Source: Xestospongia bergquistia (Eukaryota; Porifera; Demospongiae; Haplosclerida; Petrosiidae). From it: a DNA stretch of 64,000 nt. Position numbers and translations under genes: made by a program. The notes under the pieces were generated by a model. The model made no database searches. It was not told the DNA's origin and saw nothing but the letters and a program-made list of their open reading frames with translations. Of the stretch, positions 22,109 through 34,675 are shown piece by piece; within the stretch, counting starts at the first letter, position 1; each line of letters starts with the position of its first letter. Location of the stretch: the NCBI GenBank assembly GCA_963965975.1, contig OZ014411.1:22100249-22164248 (forward strand), in the 5' to 3' direction.

Positions 22109-22267
22109 TGCACTGATCTGTCAAATCAGTTTCTCCAATTATAAACTTTGCTCTACATTGTCCACAGTTGTCAAGTACACATTGAGCATCAGGAAAATTA
22201 AAACAAGTTTGATGATCACAAGTATTATTAGGACAATATATTGGTTGTTTATCAGGAGGACATGAAC
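22109..22267 (-). CDS. 8-Cys module exon, type 1 (gene B)
   Basis: A 159-nt phase 1-1 exon nearly identical to 2414-2572: GSCPPDKQPIYC, NNTCD, NFPDAQC, DNCGQC. It begins at an acceptor before GGT TCA, not at the upstream in-frame Met. Confidence 0.8.
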
Positions 22268-22322
22268 CTATTAATATCAAGAATCAAAGAATTGTTACAA
22301 TTCTCTTTTAGCAATTACATAC

Positions 22323-22487
22323 TGCAACTGCTTGTGATGTTGTGTCCAGAAGTGTTAAAGAAATGAGCAGAACATTCACAATTTGATGGTAGACATATAG
22401 CATCAGGTATGTTTGGACATATTACTGTGTCACATGGATTGTCTAGACATTGTCCCTCTTCAAGGATCTTTTTGCACTCACCACCTG
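22323..22487 (-). CDS. 8-Cys module exon, type 2 (gene B)
   Basis: A 165-nt phase 1-1 exon: GECKKILEEGQC, LDNPCD, CPNIPDAIC. The CG-x-C pair reads CEC here, one residue shorter in spacing than in gene A (NCECSAHF versus SCGICSVHF). The total length is unchanged. Confidence 0.76.
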
Positions 22488-22574
22488 CTGTAATAACAGT
22501 ATTATAATGGTTATATTATTGTTAAAAAGTTGATCATATCTTTGAGTCAAATCTAAGAAGGCTAAAACACTTAC

Positions 22575-22733
22575 CACATTGTTGTAGACAGTTATGTAAA
22601 GTTTCAAAGTTATTTTGGTTACCATCACAACCACCGTATGTGAATTGCTCACATCTACCCACAACATAGTTATAATACCATCGAAGGACATTGTTAGTAC
22701 ATGGACCACTAACTGGTAACAACAAGCACAAGT
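22575..22733 (-). CDS. Kunitz/BPTI domain exon, Thr at P1 (gene B)
   Basis: A 159-nt phase 1-1 exon with LVLLLPVSGPC-like opening, GPCTNN, LRWYYN, YGGCDGNQNNF and C-x3-C. P1 is Thr. It follows IgGFc B-1. Confidence 0.88.
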
Positions 22734-22885
22734 CTACAGAAAATGTAATGAAATAAAAAATTGATATATAAAATCAAGATATTATTAACATAAACAATGC
22801 TAATGCATGTGTGTTGAAGTTTCAGATGTGTCAATATATTCTAGATTTGGTAAAGAAAATTATACATTGCTATTAAAATATTTAC

Positions 22886-24223
22886 TGTTGCTTCTTTGAA
22901 TGTTCAGTGGATTTAACTTCATGCCTCCAACATAACTGTGCCCTCCATAAGTTGTCCAGCCATAGATAGAGACAAACAATTTACCATTTGGGTTAGGATG
23001 TGCTACAGTATATGTACCACTGAAAGATGTTGAATAGCCATATCCATAGATAGAACCATTTGAAGCATATATTAGAACCCATGGTGGATTGATTAGAACA
23101 TTGTTAATCAGTAAACTCTGGTTAAAATAAGCATCATTTGGCACAACTACACTATAATAGCTAGTACCACTTGACAGTAATGCAGAGAACTGTGTGGAGT
23201 GTTCATATTGTTCTATTGGTGGCACTGTGTTAAGGGATGGGTCACCATAGTTGCCACCAGCATACCATGTACTAACACCAATTTGAACAACATAGATTGC
23301 TTGATCAGAGATAATACTACAGTATACATTGTTGGTTGTGTAAAACCAATTAATGTTGTTTTCATCAAAATTGACAGATTCAGCACTGTAATTTGGACCA
23401 CAGGTTTTGATTGCATTTGTTTTAATGTTAGTAGCAATCAATTTGTAACTTTGTCCATTGTTTCGACCTATGTGTGGTGGTAGTAGAAATGTCTTTCCCC
23501 ATGTTATTGTTGGTGTCAGTTGTGTAACAATAGGGTCAGCATCATATGTCCCAGCCGGAACTCGGGCAGCTTCATGTCCACTGATAACTGTGAGTGGACT
23601 ATCAGATATAATTTTACTTCCAGTAAGGTCAACACAAGGCTTAAAAACAAAAAATGTTTGAAGTGAATGAAGAATAAAATTGAAGGACTGTCCAGATGAA
23701 ACAATTATATTATCAGCAGCACTGTCCTGAGGATCTGATGGAACAGTAATGTCATTGTTTGGAATGATAGTCACATTACTGTTATTAAGGCAACCAATAA
23801 TCATGAACTGACTTGTCTGATCACTCCAACCTAATGTAGACACAACATAGTATGTGTATTGAGTTGTTGGTTGTTTATGACATGGAAGAGCTAGATAAGA
23901 CATAAAATCTGACTGACTGCGGAAGCTCCATGCAATAATTGATATTGGCTCTGTATCTAGAGATGAAACTTTTAGACCCTTTTTCCTCTGAGAAAAGGTA
24001 TTATCTAACACTTCATAACTTGCTGGTATAGTGACTTTATGAGGATTGTGATAACTAGTTGTACCCATATATGAGAAGTTCTCATCAAGTGATGTGACTT
24101 TGAAAATAACGGGAGTTGTTTTCATAGTATGAACATACAATATACGTTGTTTAGATCCATGTGCATGCTCATAGAATCCCACAAATAATTCATTACCGTA
24201 TGTGGTGAGTTTAATCTGTGGCT
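22886..24223 (-). CDS. IgGFc-binding-protein-type domain exon B-1
   Basis: A 1338-nt phase 1-1 exon and the most 5' domain recognised in gene B. It is of class I length but has a C-terminal SIYGWTTYGGHS, as in class II, which suggests exchange between exon classes. The acceptor precedes EPQIKLTTY. The exon supplying the start codon and signal peptide was not found upstream. Confidence 0.9.
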
Positions 24224-24637
24224 CTGTAATGAAAAGCAAATATTTAAAATAAATGTTTGCTTTATTGAACCATCATTTGTGACCAAAACTAGGTAGAAGT
24301 TAATTATTTAAATTCATTTTGATTAGTCGAAGTGAAAACAACTTAATCCATATATTATATGTCATATTTAAAATAGTTTTTTAAAGGAAAGGAAATGTAG
24401 GGATGGCTATATCTTAATCTATAATACAAATGTAATATTATGGGTTGCCTTAGGATATTGTTTCATATAAAAACAGTAACAGTGGATCTATAGATGTCAA
24501 AGTAAGAAACAGACACCCAACAAGACCTCAATGAGTGAACTAACTCTATATACAAATAGGAGATGATAACTGCTTGATATAACAACAGTGTTGACTATCC
24601 TGTTTGCAGGAAAGCAGTGGAGAGACATAGAATAAAA

Positions 24638-24653
24638 GACAGAAGAGAGAGAG

Positions 24654-24694
<41 letters not shown>
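24638..24694. repeat. GA microsatellite
   Basis: A run of GAGAGA with two GATA interruptions. The minus-strand frame through it (a Leu-Ser stretch) is a by-product of the repeat. Confidence 0.9.
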
Positions 24695-24696
<2 letters not shown>

Positions 24697-26439
24697 AACT
24701 GCTAGAAGAAAGAAGGAGCACATTGTGCCACCCTGTGATACTTTCTTCAGCCTGTTTTTGTGTGTTTATGATAACAATCATGTACATATTTTTTAAGGCG
24801 GTGTGTTCAGAAAGAATGGATTACATGATTTCAATGCTTAAAATATTAGCTGTTGTATTGGATAGTAAGCAAGTTTGAAGTAATATATACTAACAAGGTA
24901 CTATAATAGAGAAATCAGTCTTAAAAAAGTGGAAACTGTTGATACAACCTGGTATACAATAGTGTAAACAGTTGGTGTTGGAAGTAGTGTAACATCAATG
25001 AAATGAACTGATGTTACACTTGTAATGCTTTAGCATTCTCAAATTTTACTCATTTTCAGAAGTTTGCTACCTATCTACTCTCACTACAAACATCTATATG
25101 CAGAGTGAGTATGTTACATTTCATATTGTGAAGGATTCTTGTACTTGTACTTTTATTAATCTGATATCAATTTTAAGTGCAGTATCTTCAGGCTTGGCAG
25201 TTTTCAAGCTCTATAAAGTAATTTCACTCGTTAAAGATCTCAAAGAAAGATTTCTAAAAGATGATGTCTTATTTGAAATTACAAGTTTCTACGTAAAAAT
25301 AAGCGCTAAAAGTTTTATTTTATAGTTTTTTGGAACAAACAAAAAAGGGCACATTGTGATATGCTATCACATACCTGATTATTGCATGCAATGTTTAAAA
25401 TAACAGTTATACATCTATGTATGTATTATTTTTGTGCTTTTCATCCACTTGTTGTATATCTTCAAATGTTGTTTTCAACAAAAATCCCACATTAGATAAG
25501 ACATTACTTAATTGTTGTTGGTGGTCTAGTTTGAAGTGATTTAAATTAGCAGTGGTACTTGTGATAGAGAAAACACTCTGCAAGCTGTTCATGCAACTTT
25601 TATATAGTAGTATACTCATTTGGTATTAAAAACAGTGATAGAATTGAATAGAATGTTAGTTCTGCTTTAATCCGTGTTAATATAGATTGGTCATCGATTT
25701 ATTTGCTTCAAAGGAGCCATTTCAAAATTTTACGCATAAAAAGCTTAAAACTCAGTGTTTTAATTTGATCCTGGAACAGGATGACACAGAGAAAGATTTC
25801 TAGTAACATTTGCAATGATGAACTAATATTGTGTCAATAATTAAGGAATCATATTAAGAGAAAATGACGAATTAAGATTAAAGATAGATCCTCTTAGTCA
25901 GTGAAAGGTTAAGAAGAAAGTTAAGAACCATCAATAGAGATCATAAAGTTATAGAGTTGAAGACTCGCTTTCATGAAATTACTATCAACTTAGAAGATTA
26001 CATCTCTGGAATGCCACCACACAATTTTGCAACCAGAGGGATAGGAAAGAAGTTTAGTTTGTTGGACTGACCTTACATTTAGGTGGATTATATTATTAAA
26101 CATCAAAAATGACCAAAAAAGTTAATTCGTCTGTCATTAAAGAAAGCAATCTATTAAGCCATTTCTAATAAGTTTATGTTATCAGTATGGTCATTATGTC
26201 TATGTAACAGCATGACATGGTTTAGTCGTTCTTGGGTTGTAGTACTTCGTAGGTAATTTTTTAATCACTGTAAGGTTGAAAAGTGCGTTCTGTTCTATTA
26301 ATACTTTTGTTATAGCAATTAATTTTACAGAAGGTAACATGACCACACAATAATGTGGTGATTGATTGTTAATGTACACAAATTAAGACAATAACCACTC
26401 TAGTTAAGAGGTTATTGTGTACATAGTCTTGAGTGCAAA

Positions 26440-26510
26440 TCAGGGGGCTTAGCTCCTCTGATTAGAAGTTTAAGGGGGGGCGCTTAGCCCCCCTGCCCCC
26501 CCTTTTATAC
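26440..26510. repeat. G-run/C-run inverted repeat
   Basis: Runs GGGGGGGCGCTTAGCCCCCC and the preceding GGGGGCTTAGCTCC form a strong GC hairpin in otherwise AT-rich DNA. Probably the end of a short mobile element, but its borders are unclear. Confidence 0.5.
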
Positions 26511-27828
26511 CCTATGCTTGCAACAACTTAATTGATTAAAATGCATCTTTAATTATTATTTAGTAGGCAAAAGAGGAGTAGGTAACAGGGATATTACCAA
26601 TCACAAAACACGTCCTCCATGAATTCACTAACACTAGATATTTTTCTTTAGATCGGCTATGTATATTGTTATCAATTGAATCACATGAGAGCGGAATTAA
26701 AATTATTGTTGACAGTAGTGACTCTTGATCAGAGCAACTAGCTGACTGCAATGTTTGTCTCTTAACTTGACAAGTGCCACTAATTGTACGCTAGAAATAG
26801 GTCTTCCAAAGATCATGTAAGCTCTTTTATCAACTGTAGCATTCATCATTTTAAATATTATTTATATTTTCTACTTTTGTATGCTCTAGTTACTCCAAAA
26901 TAAAACTGTAGAAAAATATTTTCAGAAATTTAGCATTATTTAAAGTGGAACAAATAATGTAAAATTTGAGCGTTCTGTAATAATGGCTTATTTGAGCTAA
27001 ATACCTTTGTCCATCCCGAAAATTTAGAGGCTGCTTTGGAAGAGTATTGATTCTTGGGTTTGTCTCTTGATGTGACCGACGCCATCAATTGCACACTAGA
27101 GAATGTTCGGAGCCGCTCAGTTGTGTTTTCGTAAACTATTATAGTCGCTAACCACTCTTTTCGAGAACAAACGATAGGAGCAAGAGGTAAGAGGACAGTA
27201 TAAAGTAAGGATGGGAGACATTTTGTTCATTATGAGTCACATTGTGCACCGAGATCCCTTGGCTAGTTATTAATGCATATCACTATTTATACGCCCACTT
27301 AATTTACATAACGTATAAGGTTTAGATTTAAAATATTTAGGAAAAATGTTTCTAACTTTTACTTTTAATAATCACATTATTCATTTACAGCTCGTGTCAT
27401 AACGATCTCGACAGTATTGGTATTGTTAGTAGTGATCTTTCATAACAATTATGATACATTCACATCCTTATGTTAACAATACTTCACTGTAGAAATGTAA
27501 GTTTGGACCTATTTAATAGTGGTATGTTCTTACAAAGGGAGCAGTGGCGGAGTTAGTTTCTACAAGCCCAGTTTGACTTTTCGTTAAAGCATTGCATAAG
27601 AAGATACATAACATTTTTTACCAAGCATATCGATATTTAAATAATATTATTATGATATTTAGCAAAACTTAGCGAAATTGGATTTTTTCAAAAACCTGTT
27701 ATATGAACTATCGCTAACATAAACAATATTTTTGTTTCTTAGACAAAATTCAAACATATGAATTTACTATAATTGAATCATGTAACAATAATACAATATA
27801 CATGCATACATATAAATACATTAAATAC

Positions 27829-27961
27829 CTTTGACAAGATCTTTCAAACTTAGTAGGAGTTGACGTGTAACAAACTGTACTGCATTTGATATCCAGCTAT
27901 CCACATTGGACAAGAAATTATCAGCTACCTGCCTGGGACATGTAGTTGCAGTTTGAAGAAC
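27829..27961 (-). CDS. Stanniocalcin-like gene B, exon 3
   Basis: A 133-nt exon, the exact length of 7784-7916. It encodes VLQTATTCPRQVADNFLSN and a helical tail ending LLSLKDLVK. Its GTATTT donor leads into an intron whose next exon I could not find; the expected position, by comparison with block A, is 26.0-26.5 kb. Confidence 0.65.
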
Positions 27962-27991
27962 CTATAGTTATATGTTATCATTAATGATATA

Positions 27992-27992
<1 letters not shown>

Positions 27993-28042
<50 letters not shown>
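27993..28042. repeat. (AT)n microsatellite in intron 2
   Basis: About 25 AT units lie between exons 2 and 3 of stanniocalcin-like gene B. The same intron in gene A has only a short ATATAG run. Confidence 0.95.
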
Positions 28043-28048
<6 letters not shown>

Positions 28049-28057
28049 GTTTCAAAC

Positions 28058-28297
28058 CTGTTGAATTGCCTGTTTATTCCAGAAATCAGTTACTTTAAAA
28101 ACTTCGAAAGCAAGACAATTCAAATTGGTGTCACTCAAAAGAATATCAGTACAGAATCCATTATTGCTATAACAGGATTGATGACTCTCGAAAGCAATTG
28201 CTTGCAATTGACTACATGTTCCATTCGAGTAGTAGATACTGCTGTTAAAAATGGCTTTCATCAAGCAACTTTTAATATTCTCAATCCAACTTTGACC
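28058..28297 (-). CDS. Stanniocalcin-like gene B, exon 2
   Basis: A 240-nt phase 0-0 exon with the same four-Cys spacing as gene A exon 2 (C-x16-C-x13-C-x6-C, with FESHQSCYSNNGFC). It ends QAIQQ at a GTTTGA donor. Confidence 0.65.
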
Positions 28298-28342
28298 CTA
28301 TATTAAATTATTAATAATTAAAGAGAAAACATTAAGACCTAC

Positions 28343-28552
28343 AGCAGTTGTGAAACAACTTTGCTTATTTGTGCAACGTCGGCAATATCTGTCACCATAG
28401 GCAAGAGGATATTCATTATTTCCACATTGAAATCTTGGCTCTACACATTGAGTATAGAAGTCACAGTTGCCATCATTAGCTAGGGCTGTGCAGTCCTGAG
28501 CTTTAACAGTAACTGTCAGATAGAGTACCACTGCTAACACGAGTAGCGTCAT
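28343..28552 (-). CDS. Stanniocalcin-like gene B, exon 1 with signal peptide
   Basis: A 210-nt coding exon with signal peptide MTLLVLAVVLYLTVTVKA and mature start QDCTALANDGNCDFY. I chose the ATG at 28552, which matches gene A, over the in-frame ATG at 28582, which would overlap the expected transcription start. The Cys pattern is as in gene A with one additional Cys (CRRC). The donor is GTAGGT. Confidence 0.75.
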
Positions 28553-28582
28553 GATATCTAAATTATTGTTTGACAGTGTCAT

Positions 28583-28592
28583 AGCTTTAAAT
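28583..28592 (-). promoter_or_regulatory. TATA-like box of stanniocalcin-like gene B
   Basis: TATTTAAAGC on the minus strand, at the same distance from the ATG (28552) as in gene A. Confidence 0.5.
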
Positions 28593-31500
28593 AGTTAGTC
28601 GTGTCCCTAGACGCCCACTAGCTTATTTCGAGAAAAGTGACTTTAGCAGAATGCCTGAAGTCATTAACGTCGCAAATAATTATTTTAGGTAGATGTCACA
28701 ACTTAAACAATTGTTGGACAAAAAACCTCTCTCACATTAGGCGAGTGGGAGTCTACATGAGAATGTACTCGGAATTTGAATATAGTAAAATTTAGTATGT
28801 TGTCAAGGAAACATTTGACAATAATCTGATTAGCATTCATGTAATTAGAGTAACATAGTAAGCGAACATAAACTTAGGTTTTTTAAAGGTATATAAATGT
28901 AACTCGACGTACATTTCTATTTTGTCATGTTACAAGCTATATGGATATGTATAGTTTTGTATTACTACTACTAGAATGATTAAAATATTTAGTAGAGTCT
29001 AATATTAGTATAACTATCTAATACCAACTAAGACTAATACTAAATACTATTATTAAAATCAAAAGAATATTGTAACTATTTAAATGGTTATTGACCAATA
29101 TTATTATTCATAAACAATCAATTCTATCAAGTTGTAATACAACAACATTTACCTATAGAATTGTGCGGTATTGTACAACATCAAAAAAACCTCAGTAACA
29201 CTCCTTAAGTAATATTTATAGCATTAAGTGCATGAGTAGTAGTCAGGTGTTTGCAAATGAATCACGTGTTTGCTGTAGTATTTTGTCATGTCAAATAGTT
29301 GACAAATCCTCTTGTTTAATATTACTATTACCAATACAAAACTAAAGTAAATACTAAAACCATTTCTTTAGATATAAGTGCCAATATTGATATTCAAGAT
29401 TCATTAAAATACTATTACCAAAACTATAACTATAACAATTGTTCATTTTATACAGTATACTACATCATTTCACTTATTAAAAAATTTAAGACTATAAGAC
29501 TGTATTTTAATGTGCCTGTGAAGTCATCACTGATAAAATGTTTACATTAATAGATATTTGGAAAAATCAGCTGATCATCGCATCAGCAGATCGATACTAT
29601 GATTGTCATAACTATCATAATTTAATTTATGATAACAACAAACTAACACTACAAATTCTATTGTTAGTAGTAAAGAGTGTATGATGATCACATGTAATAA
29701 AGTAGTGTATGTTTAAGTATATACAACATGAAGATATACTGAAAGGTCAAGGTAGTACATTTTTACACTTTGATGTATATATACATATATGAGGGAGTAT
29801 ACACCTGTCACGGCTTTTCTCTCTTTGGCATCGTGATTTCACATACAAAAGTTATGACATGAATGTATTTAGATTGTCACAAATTGTTGTCTTATTGATG
29901 TAAAACAATGAATCAGCAACAAATCTTCATGTTGACAACTCAGGTTTATGTAACACATTATATAGACCTCTGACCATATTACATATATTGATAATTGAGT
30001 TTTTACATTAACTACAAGTACAGTATGAATGTTTAACTACACCACTATGTGTAAAACAGCATATAACATGACTGAACCATGTACATTCACATACAGTATA
30101 TAGTGACACTTTTTACATTGATTGTCTTTGAATGGTAAAGCAACATTTCTTGAAATATTGACACATTCTAGCTCTAATCATAATACCGTTATTAATGCGA
30201 GTTTGAGTATTTTCATTATTATCATTCATATGATGTCGTGCATTACTATAGCATGACGTCATATCTTTTTCATATATATAGAATTAAAATACTCTTTAAA
30301 TGTTGATTGTGTTTTTCTAACTGAGTAGACAAATTATACCCAGTAATATATTAATATGTTAATAACATATCTTGTACATATGTGTAATATATACAATTAT
30401 ATGTCAAATATATGTACATAACATATACATTGTATTTAACGCAACATATAATTTTTGTAGAATATAAAAAAATTGTAAAAAATGTACATTATGTGGATGC
30501 TTAAAACATCATTTAGTAGTGATCATTAGCAAGTACCATAACTGTTTGATGAACCATCCAAATGGAAGACACCATCATTATGCTGGTTACTATGACAACA
30601 ACTATAGCAATATAAATTTTGTTATACCTGTATCATTTATAACATGGATTTATGCAAATTTGTTATAAACTATACATGTACATGTATATATTAAACAGAG
30701 ATAAAAACTAAAGATAACAAGGTATGATGGTATGCATGGTTACCAAGTAAACATTACTTTGATGAGTGTATAAGTTGCTATAGCAGTGACAACAAAGGTT
30801 TATCACTGTAAAAGTTGATTAGTTGCTTTAACCAATATATGGTTATACAGGTTGTATGTACATAGTAAGTTATGTGATGAAATAAATTAAACATCATATG
30901 TACAGCTTTATTACTAATGCAATAAATGCTTTATGGAATTGTTGGTTGCCTTGTAAATATTACTGTGATGAGTATGTTCATTGCTATAGTAGTACAAATA
31001 CTTATTAAAATATTTTGTTCTCAGAATGTCTAAACACAAAATATCTAATCCCATGACATTTAACAATGCAATTGAAATATTTCAAGTATATGTACAGTGT
31101 ATAGTATTAACATGATATTTACAGTTTTTATTACTAATGTAATAAATTTACTATGGAATTAATTTTTCATGTAGATAATAGCTAGAACTATGATGATAAG
31201 ATACTGGACCAGCATTGTTACTATTGAATTCATGTATAAAGCTAAGTGTATTTTGTAGGAATGTACGTGACCAAATGTATCTATATTATAGTTAAAACAG
31301 CTAATCTATTTAAACAATGTATTGTAAGGTTTTGTTCTCAGATTGTTAATACTCCAAAATCTCTAAAACCAAAATGTCTCTTATAATATCTAACAATGCT
31401 ATTGAATTAACTTGACTTCATGTACAGTGTATACAATTAACAATGAACTTGCTATATAATGCTAAACTTTAAATGTACATACTTGAGTTCATTTTTTAGT

Positions 31501-33935
31501 TTTTCACCAAACAAAATAAATATATTAAACACTATTCTACACAAACACCCAGGTTTCTTTCTCTCTCTTTAAATATACATGTAGGATATTAATTAGTCAA
31601 TCAAACATTAAATATTTAGCTATCTGTTTTATCTTTTTTGTCTTTTTCTCATTTTGCATCCATTTTCAATCCTGACTAATACTAAGTCTCTTGTCATTAT
31701 ATTCAGAGATTAGACATATTTGTATAACTGTACACAAATTTTATAATATAACAAAATATATTTTTAAATAAATATTAAAAATTATAAAGAAATATATAGT
31801 ATAAATAAAAGAAACATACGCTGCCTGTATGTGAGGTACATTTCAAATAATGTAAATTGATATTAATTGCATATTACCATAATTATATTGTAATATAATT
31901 CCTTGTACCCAACCTCAGATAAAAATTACACATGTTTTGCATTATGTGTAGCATATAAATTTATGTGTTGTGGAATATATATATAACATATATTATATAT
32001 TTGACATATAATCATTATAGTATATAAAACTATGTATAATGTATGTAATGTATGTATAATTAATATAAACATATAATAATTGTAAATTATATATTATATA
32101 GATGTATGTAAAATGTATGTATCACATGGACATTATATAGTTGTCTAATTGTCTGCTTATTAGTGTTCACTTATGTTTAGTTTGTACATTTTTAAATTGG
32201 TTACTTTAGTAATGATCAGAGAAATATAATTGTGTTTTGTATTAACACAAACATGTATGTATATGTATATATATCAATTGCAATATTACATTGTATTGAG
32301 CAATAATTATTAATGATATGGTATGGTTGTTTACTTTACTTCTAACAAAATATACTTATGCTCTATGTAGAACCAGCATGATAATGTAGCTAATTTTGTG
32401 TGAAACCAGATCTTTTTAAAAAGGAAACCATTGTTTGTTACAATCAATTTAGATATTTAGCTAGAAGATGTATATAACATATGTTTATATTGTGGTTATG
32501 ACAGCAGATGCAAAATAATATAGTTCAGTGTGTGTAATGACATTAACTATAGATGATAAGTAATGTGAGCCTTGTGCAAGCCAATGATTCCTAAGTGGCG
32601 TATTGGTTCATTGCTTACTCTGTAATGATTGGATAATACTTAAAAGATTATGGTTATTATAATACTTGTAAATGTCATATCAAAAAGTAAATGCTGTTTC
32701 CTTCTATTTGGCAACTCTTAAATGTTGTACAAAATAATACTTGACCATTTATGATACTTTTATTTTAACTTATAAAATGATACAATATGTATATACTATT
32801 AATATGATATATATAGTTTTCATTACTAATGCAATAAATATACTATGGAATTGACTATTCATGTAGATACTAACTATGATGATAAGATAATGAACAGGGT
32901 AATTGCTATGGAATTCATGGTATACTTCAATATACTTCAAAGAAATGTGTACCACAAAATGTACTTGAATTGTTTAAAAACCCATTTATTTAACAATATG
33001 CTTTGTTTCTAGAACATTTACTCCTGAATGTTTATAAATCCAAAATATCTAAACCCGAAACATATCCCGCATATTATGTAAAAATATATTTGAATTAATT
33101 GATTACATGTATAGTTTATGTAATTAACAATGAATTTGTTTTATAATGATAAATTGTAAATATACATGGAGGCTATAGATGAATCAGTTAAGCAAAACAG
33201 CAATATACTTAATAACGTTGATGTAGGAGTAATGTTTTTTGATCATTATTTAACTCTCCCTCAGCTCTTCTACGTTTTTAGTTAACAGTCTTTTGGACGA
33301 TGGCGCTGCTTAATCCCATTAAATGTGCACAAATCACTATAATACCAAACACTTCTAGCAGATGAAATTCATTTAACAGGATTGAAATATATAATAATAA
33401 AATAATTATAAGATCCTCAGATTTATAAGATCTTTACAAAAATAAACAAAACCAATCATATATCAAATACTTTAAATGTAAGTGAACAAAATCAAAAGGT
33501 CTTACAAATTCAATTAAAAAAGAATTTAATCACAGATAACATTTGATGGAATACAAATATAAGTAGTACATAAATATATAAAAATTTTTGAATGATAGTA
33601 GCAAAATTATTGACATGTAATTCTTCTGCTTCCAAGACAGGCACTATTCTATACTGATATTATAATTTAAAGAATAGTGCATTGGATAAGTCGAAAAAAC
33701 AATGACATATATCAAGGACTTTAAAAACGTTAACAATAGCATAGACAATATACTATAAACTCGAACAAAGTAACAAATGCTTCCAAATAGTAATGTTTGA
33801 CCAGCTTAATAAGCTGTAACCTAATTACATTGCTTGGTTGCACATTAGAACTCTGCAGCATAAAGCATTGTTTTTTTACTATGCATTAAAAGGTACTAAA
33901 AATTTCAAAATTTCCTTCATGAAAATATATATATA
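28593..33935. other. Long non-coding region 5' of stanniocalcin-like gene B
   Basis: No gene is supported in 5.3 kb. The left part is collinear with 8,520-10,600 and the right part (32,560-32,770) with 14,090-14,340. Segments around 30,720-31,160, 31,160-31,470 and 32,790-33,170 share phrases such as ATGCAATAAAT..TATGGAATT and AACAATGAAYTTG, so a repeat of several hundred bp has been copied locally. It is very AT-rich around 31,700-32,100. Confidence 0.5.
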
Positions 33936-34558
33936 TATATGGATTTGACTGCAGAGCTGCCTTTTAGGCTACTCTCAACCACATCATAAAATAGACTCAC
34001 CTGCCCAACAATGAATATTTTATCTTTTTTGTTCATAGCTATTTCCTAAACATAAAAATTATTATAGCAATTCTGTTATTGCAAATACTAGCTAAGGATA
34101 AAAAAAGATAACGATACATAATATTATTGTGTGTTTGAATGTATGAATAAGTTATTTGAATGTTAAAACCTGTCTACTTATTTCTCTAGTTCCACGAAAA
34201 AGCCTTTATTATAGCCATTCATTACTTCAAAAAGAAACATGAGTAGGGCTATAAAAGCCCCAATTCTATACACACTAGGACAAATGTGACAATAGATGCA
34301 CATCATTGCACCAGAATTGTCTCTTGAATAATATAATCCATAAAATGAAAACTCCTTGAAGAATTAACCAATTGTATGGTGCATGAAACTCGGTATAAAA
34401 GAGATGTAAATATTGTTCTGCATTGTCAATACTGTCCATGGTGTTGCTGCTTGAGTGTATGATAAAGCAACCACTAGGTAACAGTAGTGTACAAAATATG
34501 AGTGAATTAACATACCAAATAGAACAGGGACAGAATAGTATTGTTAGTAGCAATCACT
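33936..34558. repeat. Left arm of 623-bp inverted repeat
   Basis: It is a near-perfect inverted copy of 36662-37285. The arm starts with a short (AT)n run followed by GGATTTGACTGCAGAGC and ends TTGTTAGTAGCAATCACT, the last bases being IgGFc-exon sequence. A 92-codon frame is identical in both arms but has no recognisable features. Confidence 0.9.
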
Positions 34559-34675
34559 GTAACTTTGCCCATTTCATCGACCCATGTAGGGTGAAAACAG
34601 AAATGTCTTTCCCCATGTTGTTATTGGTGTGAATTGTGTAACAATAGTATCAGCATCAAAAGCTCTAGCTGGACC
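34541..34675 (-). pseudogene. Fragment of IgGFc domain exon
   Basis: It encodes a recognisable piece of the domain (DADTIVTQFTP, WGKTFLFSP, YMGR, then TGA, NGQSY). The in-frame stop and missing bases show it is dead. The rest of the exon is absent on both sides. The fragment spans the inner border of the inverted-repeat arm. Confidence 0.85.

Larger units (their letters stand above)
24224..27828. other. Spacer between gene B and stanniocalcin-like gene B
   Basis: No exon is supported, including no clear match to the terminal stanniocalcin-like exon of blocks A and C. It contains a GA-rich microsatellite, decayed exon-like sequence at 25,440-25,600, and a G-run/C-run hairpin near 26,440-26,510. 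It also has an inverted repeat at about 26,368-26,416 (ATGTACACAA and CAATAACC with their complements). Confidence 0.5.

Noticed and set aside
22060-22280. Internal Met codons as gene starts for 8-Cys, SMB-like and Kunitz exons
   Set aside because: The Met residues lie in intron sequence or are substitutions inside the module. Acceptors with matching phase are present just before each conserved domain.
24497-24787. 96-codon minus-strand frame with Leu-Ser runs
   Set aside because: Created by the GA microsatellite.
25098-25325. 75-codon plus-strand frame
   Set aside because: The homologous DNA in blocks A (near 5560) and C (near 62,290) does not keep the frame.
34275-34553. Identical 92-codon frames in both inverted-repeat arms
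   Set aside because: Identity follows from the arms being copies. Composition shows no domain, and the frame reads through IgGFc-exon sequence in the wrong frame.
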